Source of the DNA: Solirubrobacterales bacterium
GTDB taxonomy: Bacteria; Actinomycetota; Thermoleophilia; Solirubrobacterales; Solirubrobacteraceae
Assembly (NCBI GenBank): GCA_003157595.1
Contig: PMKB01000206.1
Location: 1-10,226, forward strand
Direction of reading: 5' to 3'
Length of the DNA stretch: 10,226 bases
Below, in pieces: positions 6,797-10,226 of the stretch. The notes beneath the pieces were generated by a model that saw only the letters and a list, made by a program, of their open reading frames with translations, was not told the origin of the DNA and searched no databases. The stretch's first letter is position 1. Each line of letters starts with the position of its first letter. The position numbers and the translations under genes are program-made.

Positions 6797-6804
6797 CGCG
6801 GCGG

Positions 6805-6810
6805 AAGCTA
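6805..6810 (-). promoter_or_regulatory. -10 element of the MauED-MauA-MauF-like operon
   Basis: TAGCTT on the minus strand fits TAnnnT and lies eight bases before the ATG at 6796, so the operon mRNA would start at or within a base or two of the start codon. No Shine-Dalgarno is visible before that ATG. The same architecture occurs at several other genes in the window. Confidence 0.45.
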
Positions 6811-6904
6811 GCACGGTGCCGCCGCCGCTCCGCGCGCCCTGTCTTGCAGTTTGCGCGTGCCGCCTGCTGCCGTCAGCCGCTTCGTGGCGGCACTGGCGGC
6901 TCGC

Positions 6905-7020
6905 CCCCGTCCAGGGCAGTGTCGGCGTAGAGATGTCCAGGCCGGCGGTTTCGACGAACCCCAGGCGGCTGTGGAGCCGCGCGGCGCGGTCGTCGTCGGG
7001 TTGCTGCGCAAGACGGCGCG
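6905..7020 (-). pseudogene. Possible remnant of a GNAT acetyltransferase C-terminus
   Basis: Read on the minus strand this region gives PDDDRAARLHSRLGFVETAG, very like the conserved end of GNAT N-acetyltransferases (asparagine/aspartate, Arg-Ala-x-x-Leu-Tyr-x-x-x-Gly-Phe, where Leu-His replaces Leu-Tyr). It has no upstream start codon: a TAA just upstream closes the frame, and the rest of the domain is missing. It lies between the divergent MauED and peroxiredoxin genes and is in frame with, and continuous into, the MauED gene. It is either a decayed acetyltransferase or a chance match in GC-rich DNA. Confidence 0.3.
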
Positions 7021-7054
7021 AGCTCGACGGCCACGATCGCGGTCCGCCGCGTTA

Positions 7055-7060
7055 TACGAT
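7055..7060 (+). promoter_or_regulatory. -10 element of the peroxiredoxin gene
   Basis: TACGAT fits TAnnnT and is followed by exactly six bases before the ATG at 7067, predicting a leaderless transcript. No Shine-Dalgarno precedes this ATG and no clear -35 hexamer is visible. Confidence 0.55.
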
Positions 7061-7066
7061 TTCGCC

Positions 7067-7528
7067 ATGATCGAGATCGGAACGCAAGCCCCCGACTTCG
7101 AACTCGCCAACCAGGACGGCGAGCAGGTCAAGCTCTCCGGCCTTCGCGGCAAGAACGTCGTCCTGTATTTCTACCCAAAGGCCGATACACCGGGCTGCAC
7201 TGTGCAGGCGTGTGGTGTGCGCGACCGCGGCGGCGAGTACGCGCGGGCCAACGCGGTGGTGCTCGGGGTGTCGCCGGACTCGGTCGCGGCGCTCGCGAAG
7301 TTCGCGCAGAAGTACGGCCTCCCGTTCACGCTGCTCGCCGACGTCGATCACGCCGTCGCACAGAGGTATGGCGTGTGGGTTGAGAAGTCGATGTATGGAC
7401 GCACCTACTGGGGAAACTCGCGCACGACGTTCATCATCGGGCGTGACGGGGTCGTGGCGCACGTCATCCCCAAGGTCACCCCCAAGACCCACGACGATGA
7501 GGTGCTGGCGGCGCTTGGCGCGCTGTAG
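7067..7528 (+). CDS. bcp: Bcp-type peroxiredoxin (thiol peroxidase)
   Basis: A 153-residue cytosolic peroxiredoxin that reduces hydroperoxides using thioredoxin-like donors. The ATG at 7067 gives the standard family N-terminus IEIGTQAPDFELANQDG; the frame is open further upstream, but that part has no family resemblance. The peroxidatic Cys is in the DTPGCT motif and the resolving Cys lies five residues later (TPGCTVQACG), the arrangement of E. coli Bcp, forming an intramolecular disulfide. The later catalytic Arg region and GNSRTTFIIGRDG are also typical. Length is normal. It is transcribed divergently from the MauED-like operon, so a thiol redox theme is shared, but direct cooperation is only conjecture. 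Confidence 0.95.
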   Translation: MIEIGTQAPDFELANQDGEQVKLSGLRGKNVVLYFYPKADTPGCTVQACGVRDRGGEYARANAVVLGVSPDSVAALAKFAQKYGLPFTLLADVDHAVAQRYGVWVEKSMYGRTYWGNSRTTFIIGRDGVVAHVIPKVTPKTHDDEVLAALGAL

Positions 7529-7594
7529 TGCCGTTGGCGGTGCCCGGTGCGCGACGGTGCGTCACGCGCGCGCGCTGCGCATTAGCTTTTACGC

Positions 7595-7611
7595 CGTGCG
7601 CTGCGCGCACG
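7595..7611 (+). promoter_or_regulatory. Hairpin in the leader of the acidic-protein gene
   Basis: CGTGCG, loop CTGCG, then CGCACG form a perfect 6-bp stem with a 5-base loop. A possible -10 (TAGCTT, 7583-7588) lies just upstream and the start codon 50 bases downstream. There is no T-run after it, so a terminator is unlikely; it may be a leader structure or chance in GC-rich DNA. Confidence 0.3.
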
Positions 7612-7650
7612 ACATCCAAACCGAGCCTCTGCGGGGCCGGCAAACACGGA

Positions 7651-7655
7651 AAGGA
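7651..7655 (+). promoter_or_regulatory. Ribosome binding site of the acidic-protein gene
   Basis: AAGGA, preceded by GGA, six bases before the ATG at 7662. It fixes the start of this short gene, which lies within a much longer open frame. Confidence 0.6.
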
Positions 7656-7661
7656 ACCCCG

Positions 7662-7913
7662 ATGTCGACGGTCACTCTGCTGGACGAGATAGACGATCTC
7701 GAGCGCCTCCTCGCCGGAGCCCACGCGTTGATCTCAACATCGAGCCGGCCCGGCGAGTGGCTGCGCGTCGCCGACGAGGACGAGGAGGACGACGACCTGT
7801 TCGGCGAGGACGACCTCGGCTTCGACGAGGTCGACGAGGAGGAGCACGACGAGGACGACGACGAACTCGCCGACGACGACGAGCTCCCCGAGGATCTGGA
7901 CGACGAGCTCTGA
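7662..7913 (+). CDS. Small protein with a hyperacidic C-terminal tail
   Basis: An 83-residue protein I cannot assign to a family. Residues 1-25 form a likely amphipathic helix (TLLDEIDDLERLLAGAHALI), followed by a short hinge SSRPGEWLR. From residue 36 to the end, 32 of 48 residues are Asp or Glu, with only scattered Leu, Phe, Val, Gly and one His. No signal peptide, membrane segment or Cys. Such tails occur in histone- or DNA-mimicking proteins, in chaperone-like factors and in metal-binding proteins; none can be chosen here. A good Shine-Dalgarno and distinct amino-acid composition argue that it is real. It sits between the peroxiredoxin and flippase-fold genes with its own leader. Confidence 0.75.
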   Translation: MSTVTLLDEIDDLERLLAGAHALISTSSRPGEWLRVADEDEEDDDLFGEDDLGFDEVDEEEHDEDDDELADDDELPEDLDDEL

Positions 7914-7969
7914 GCGCCGGGCGGCGCCGCGAGTGCCGGCGCGGGGGTGTGGAGCGGGGTGAGCGGGGC

Positions 7970-7985
7970 GCCTGCGGGCGCAGGC
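7970..7985. repeat. Inverted repeat just upstream of the YbhN-like gene's -10 box
   Basis: GCCTGCG, two bases, CGCAGGC: a perfect 7-base inverted repeat ending three bases before the -10 candidate at 7988. It could be an operator for the downstream promoter or a stem after the acidic-protein gene. No T-run follows, so terminator function is doubtful. Confidence 0.35.
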
Positions 7986-7987
7986 CG

Positions 7988-7993
7988 TAGGCT
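7988..7993 (+). promoter_or_regulatory. -10 element of the YbhN-like gene
   Basis: TAGGCT fits TAnnnT. Transcription would start near 8000, giving a very short leader that still includes part of the Shine-Dalgarno sequence at 7998-8005. Confidence 0.4.
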
Positions 7994-7997
7994 TGGC

Positions 7998-8005
7998 GGA
8001 GGTGA
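7998..8005 (+). promoter_or_regulatory. Strong Shine-Dalgarno deciding the YbhN-like start
   Basis: GGAGGTGA is perfectly complementary to the 16S rRNA 3' end and lies five bases before the GTG at 8011. It rules out the in-frame TTG at 7993 and the GTG at 8002, which overlap or precede it. Confidence 0.65.
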
Positions 8006-8010
8006 CCGCC

Positions 8011-9042
8011 GTGCTCGCCTCAGCATCGTTCTCCAAGAGCATCGATTCGTTCTTCGGTGCGGTCGGCAAGTTCTTCTCGGACCTTGCCGCCGTTCACTGG
8101 GGCGCACTGACGGTCGCGATGGTGCTGTTCGCGCTCAACCTGACGCTGCGTTCGCGCGCGATCTTCCACAGCATGCGGGCCGCCTACCCGCACGAGCGCT
8201 TCCAGTGGCGGCGGATCTGGGGCGCCTACTTCGCTGCCGTGGGCTTCAACAACGTCGTTCCCGCGCGCGGGGGCGACGTGATCAAGGTCTTCCTCGCGAA
8301 GAACTCGATCCCGCGCTCGACCTATGCGACCGTCGCGGCCACGATCTACACCGAGGCCCCGTTCGACGCGGCGATCGGCGTAGTCGTGCTGATCTTCGCC
8401 TTCACCCGGGGCGTCTTCCCCAAGCCGCCCGACTTCGCCAAGCTGAATGCCTTCGACCTGTCGTTCCTGGCGTCGAACTTCCGCCTCACGCTGTTCCTGC
8501 TCACCGTGCTGGCGATTCTCGGCCTGGTCGCCTTCGCGCTGCTGTCGCGGCGCGTCGTCGCGTTCTGGGAGCGCATCCGGCAGGGCCTGACCATCCTGCG
8601 CGACCGCCGGCGCTACCTGCGCCAGGTTGTCGCCTTCCAGGCCGTCGCGTGGCTCTGCCGCGCGGGCGCGTTCTGGTTCTTCCTCGACGCGTTCCGCATC
8701 GGCGGCTCGGTGGGCAACGTGATGCTCGTGTTCGGCGTCAGCGCGGTCTCGGGCATGATCCCGCTGGCCCCGGGCGGCGTCGGCATCCAGCAGGCGCTGT
8801 TCGTTCGGGTCTTCGCGCACTCCGCGAGCTCCGCTGTCGTCCTCGCCTACTCCGTCGGGCAGCAGATCGCGATCGCCGCGCTGACCGCCGGCGTCGGCTT
8901 CGTCGCGCTCGTGACGATCTTCCGCTTCCGCTCGTTCAAGGAGGCGATCCACGCCGGCCGCGCGGATCGCGCCGCCGAGGGTGGCGCCGGCGAGGAGCCC
9001 GGGGCTACTGAAGCCCGGCGCGGGCCTCGCGAACGAGTGTGA
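8011..9042 (+). CDS. YbhN / lysylphosphatidylglycerol-synthase TM-domain family membrane protein
   Basis: A 343-residue polytopic inner-membrane protein of the flippase-fold family found in YbhN, AglD and the membrane part of MprF. Visible hallmarks are FNNVVPARGGDVIKVFLAK near residue 78, several later hydrophobic helices, and SGMIPLAPGGVGIQQALF near residue 250, the family's conserved Pro-Gly-Gly-x-Gly turn. The N-terminus has a short amphipathic stretch (SKSIDSFFGAVGKFF) before the first membrane helix. There is no catalytic MprF synthase domain, so aminoacyl-lipid synthesis is not expected; a role in lipid or glycolipid translocation is inferred from the family. The C-terminal tail is charged (Arg/Glu/Gly-rich) and cytoplasmic. 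Its last 38 bases overlap the convergent small gene on the minus strand. Confidence 0.85.
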   Translation: MLASASFSKSIDSFFGAVGKFFSDLAAVHWGALTVAMVLFALNLTLRSRAIFHSMRAAYPHERFQWRRIWGAYFAAVGFNNVVPARGGDVIKVFLAKNSIPRSTYATVAATIYTEAPFDAAIGVVVLIFAFTRGVFPKPPDFAKLNAFDLSFLASNFRLTLFLLTVLAILGLVAFALLSRRVVAFWERIRQGLTILRDRRRYLRQVVAFQAVAWLCRAGAFWFFLDAFRIGGSVGNVMLVFGVSAVSGMIPLAPGGVGIQQALFVRVFAHSASSAVVLAYSVGQQIAIAALTAGVGFVALVTIFRFRSFKEAIHAGRADRAAEGGAGEEPGATEARRGPRERV

Positions 9043-9271
9043 CGGCCTCGGGGAAGACGAGTGCCATCACCTCGCGAATCTGAGCAGCCTGCTGCTCCGC
9101 GGTGCCCTGCAGGTTGATCCGGTTGATCGCTGCAACGGTCATGTCGACGGCGAGCTTGATCGCGTTGTCGGCCCAGGCGAGCCGCTGCTGGCCCTGCATC
9201 TGCTCGGCGAACTCGGCCATCCGCCGCTGCAGCTCATCTGGATCGCCGAACAGGCCTCCGAAACCCTCCAT
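9005..9271 (-). CDS. Small helical protein of unknown function
   Basis: An 88-residue protein ending at TAG (9005-9007). The N-terminus MEGFGGLFGDPDELQRRM is followed by predicted long amphipathic helices (about 12-50 and 57-86) with Gln, Ala, Arg and Glu, no Cys and no membrane segment or signal. It is compositionally unlike the Arg/Pro-rich shadow frames around it. The ATG is preceded by a TAnnnT box at exactly six bases, the same spacing as at mutM and bcp, which supports it as a true leaderless gene. The helix-rich layout loosely recalls YbaB-type or small coiled-coil proteins, but no family motif is recognised. It is divergent from the membrane-protein gene starting at 9316 and overlaps the YbhN-like gene tail to tail. 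Confidence 0.7.
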   Translation of the reverse strand: MEGFGGLFGDPDELQRRMAEFAEQMQGQQRLAWADNAIKLAVDMTVAAINRINLQGTAEQQAAQIREVMALVFPEAVTLVREARAGLQ

Positions 9272-9277
9272 GCGGAA

Positions 9278-9305
9278 AGCCTAGCGACCGCGGTCCAAAT
9301 ACACT
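9278..9305. promoter_or_regulatory. Overlapping divergent promoters
   Basis: On the minus strand TAGGCT (9278-9283) lies six bases before the ATG at 9271. On the plus strand TACACT (9300-9305) lies ten bases before the ATG at 9316. Each -10 box occupies the place, about 17 bases upstream, where the other promoter's -35 should be, so polymerase could bind only one at a time. Confidence 0.5.
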
Positions 9306-9315
9306 CTCGTCGATC

Positions 9316-10226
9316 ATGGCCGACGCCGAGCGCCAGCTCGCAGTGGAGGGCGCTCAGCGCGTCCGCGTCGCCGCCTGTGCGCTGACTGCCGGCCTGTTCT
9401 TCTTCGGCGGTCAGCTGTGGGTGGCGGTGGTCGGGGCCAAGGAGCCGACGATCGGTGTCCTGCAGGGCCTCGCCCCGGCGTTCCACGGACTGGCCGTCGC
9501 GGCGATCGACCCGCGCACCGTTCACGAGCAGTTCCTGGTCAGCCACCAGGGCGCGCTGATCGCCTCGTTCTTGATCAGTAACCTCGGCGCGCTCGGCATG
9601 CTCGTGCCACTGCGCTACCTGGCGGCCGCGGAAATGGCGCGCTCGCCGGCACCGTCGAGAATCGCCAGCCAGCTCGCGCTGTTTGGGCCGATCCTGCTCG
9701 CCGTCTTCCTGCCCGCGTTCGAGATCTCGTTGATCCTCGGGGCGCACAGCTACCTTTCACACAGCGCGCGCGACGCCGCAGCGATCACCGCCGCCACCGC
9801 GGGCGGGCTCCGTGTCGCGTTCCAGCTGATCCTGACGGTCGGCACCCTCGCGCTCGCCGCCGCCTTCATCATGATCTCGCTGCGCGCGATGCGGGTTGGT
9901 CTGCTGACGCGGATGATGGGCATCGTCGGGATCATCGCCGGCGTGCTGTTCCTGATCCCGCTGACGCCGCTGCCGGTGATCCAGGCCCTGTGGCTCGTGT
10001 TCTTCGCCGCCATGCTCATGCAGTTCGGCGGACGGCCGCTACCGGAGGCGTGGACCGCCGGCGAGGCTCGTCCATGGCCTGCCAAGGAGCGCGTCGCCCG
10101 CCAACCGCGCCAGCCACGCCAGCCGCGCCAGTCCTCCCGCGGCCTGCGGCGGGGCGACGCGAGCCCGTCGCCGGTGCCGGCGCCGGCCGCGCCGAGCGGC
10201 CCATCACCGTCGGCGTCCAAGAAGCG
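9316..10226 (+). CDS. Multi-spanning membrane protein of unknown function, 3' end outside window
   Basis: Starts at ATG 9316 and stays open to the right edge (303 full codons). Hydrophobic segments lie near residues 19-40, 78-98, 120-142, 163-186 and 200-236, with a soluble loop at 42-76 (PRTVHEQFLVSHQGA) after the first helix. From about 238 the protein becomes a basic, Pro/Arg/Gln-rich, presumably cytoplasmic tail with RQPRQPRQPRQ, then a Ser/Pro/Ala-rich stretch and Lys-Lys-Arg at the edge. I do not recognise the family; the layout resembles conserved actinobacterial integral membrane proteins of the DUF4386-like kind, but that is a weak impression. A TAnnnT box ten bases upstream of the ATG supports the start. 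No enzyme motif is visible. Confidence 0.75.
   Translation, partial: MADAERQLAVEGAQRVRVAACALTAGLFFFGGQLWVAVVGAKEPTIGVLQGLAPAFHGLAVAAIDPRTVHEQFLVSHQGALIASFLISNLGALGMLVPLRYLAAAEMARSPAPSRIASQLALFGPILLAVFLPAFEISLILGAHSYLSHSARDAAAITAATAGGLRVAFQLILTVGTLALAAAFIMISLRAMRVGLLTRMMGIVGIIAGVLFLIPLTPLPVIQALWLVFFAAMLMQFGGRPLPEAWTAGEARPWPAKERVARQPRQPRQPRQSSRGLRRGDASPSPVPAPAAPSGPSPSASKK
10099..10131 (+). repeat. 9-base tandem repeat encoding Arg-Gln-Pro
   Basis: Nearly four copies of a 9-base unit (cgccagccg-like) encode RQPRQPRQPRQ in the basic tail of the last membrane protein. Copies differ at one or two bases. Such a repeat may vary in copy number between strains. Confidence 0.65.

Noticed and set aside
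6851..7066. N-terminal extension of the peroxiredoxin
   Set aside because: The frame is open but the translated part is Arg/Ala/Pro-rich with no family resemblance; the Bcp N-terminus starts at 7067 behind a -10 box.
7993..8010. TTG 7993 or GTG 8002 as start of the YbhN-like protein
   Set aside because: Both precede or overlap a perfect GGAGGTGA Shine-Dalgarno that is properly spaced for GTG 8011.
7589..8107. Poly-Ser open frame on the minus strand opposite the acidic protein
   Set aside because: It is the mirror of GAC/GAG codon runs; the plus-strand frame has a Shine-Dalgarno and a sensible start.
9005..9271. YbaB/EbfC nucleoid protein
   Set aside because: Length and helical N-terminus are suggestive, but the beta-strand motifs of YbaB are absent.

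Overview
The window is very GC-rich chromosomal DNA. Nearly every start codon sits 6 to 10 bases behind a TAnnnT -10 element. Together with the gene content (divergent Fpg, secreted glycoside hydrolases, Bcp peroxiredoxin, a YbhN-type flippase-fold protein and a MauE-like disulfide system), this points to a high-GC actinobacterium. A soil member of the Thermoleophilia / Solirubrobacterales is my best guess, by inference only.

Layout. Bases 2-958 (+) hold the 3' part of a secreted clan GH-A type glycoside hydrolase with a short collagen-like linker and a C-terminal beta module. Bases 1058-1906 (+) encode a formamidopyrimidine-DNA glycosylase (Fpg/MutM) relative whose catalytic residues are intact but whose lesion- and DNA-contacting residues are replaced. 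A gene-free stretch of about 360 bases follows, then a secreted GH16 glucanase-type enzyme (2270-3625, +).

Converging on it is a tight three-gene minus-strand operon, read from 6796 down to 3827. It encodes a natural fusion of MauE-like and MauD-like disulfide proteins, then a Tat-exported protein with ten cysteines that resembles the methylamine dehydrogenase light chain (MauA), then a MauF/CcdA-like redox membrane protein fused to an extracytoplasmic beta-propeller-like domain. The genes overlap by 11 and 7 bases. This looks like a dedicated disulfide-maturation system for one exported protein. The MauA-like protein appears to lack both tryptophans that form the TTQ cofactor, and no heavy chain, amicyanin or MauG is seen, so it should not be called a methylamine dehydrogenase operon. 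It is the most interesting part of the window.

To the right, separated by a short region with a possible acetyltransferase remnant, lie a Bcp-type peroxiredoxin (7067-7528, +), a small protein with an extremely acidic tail (7662-7913, +), a lysylphosphatidylglycerol-synthase-TM / YbhN family membrane protein (8011-9042, +), a small helical protein of unknown function on the minus strand (9005-9271), and a multi-spanning membrane protein running off the right edge (9316-10226, +). The last two diverge from a 44-base region where each -10 box lies where the other promoter's -35 should be.

No rRNA, tRNA, CRISPR, insertion sequence or phage gene was seen. The left part is devoted to secreted polysaccharide-active enzymes and the middle to exported-protein redox maturation; the right part is housekeeping or unknown.
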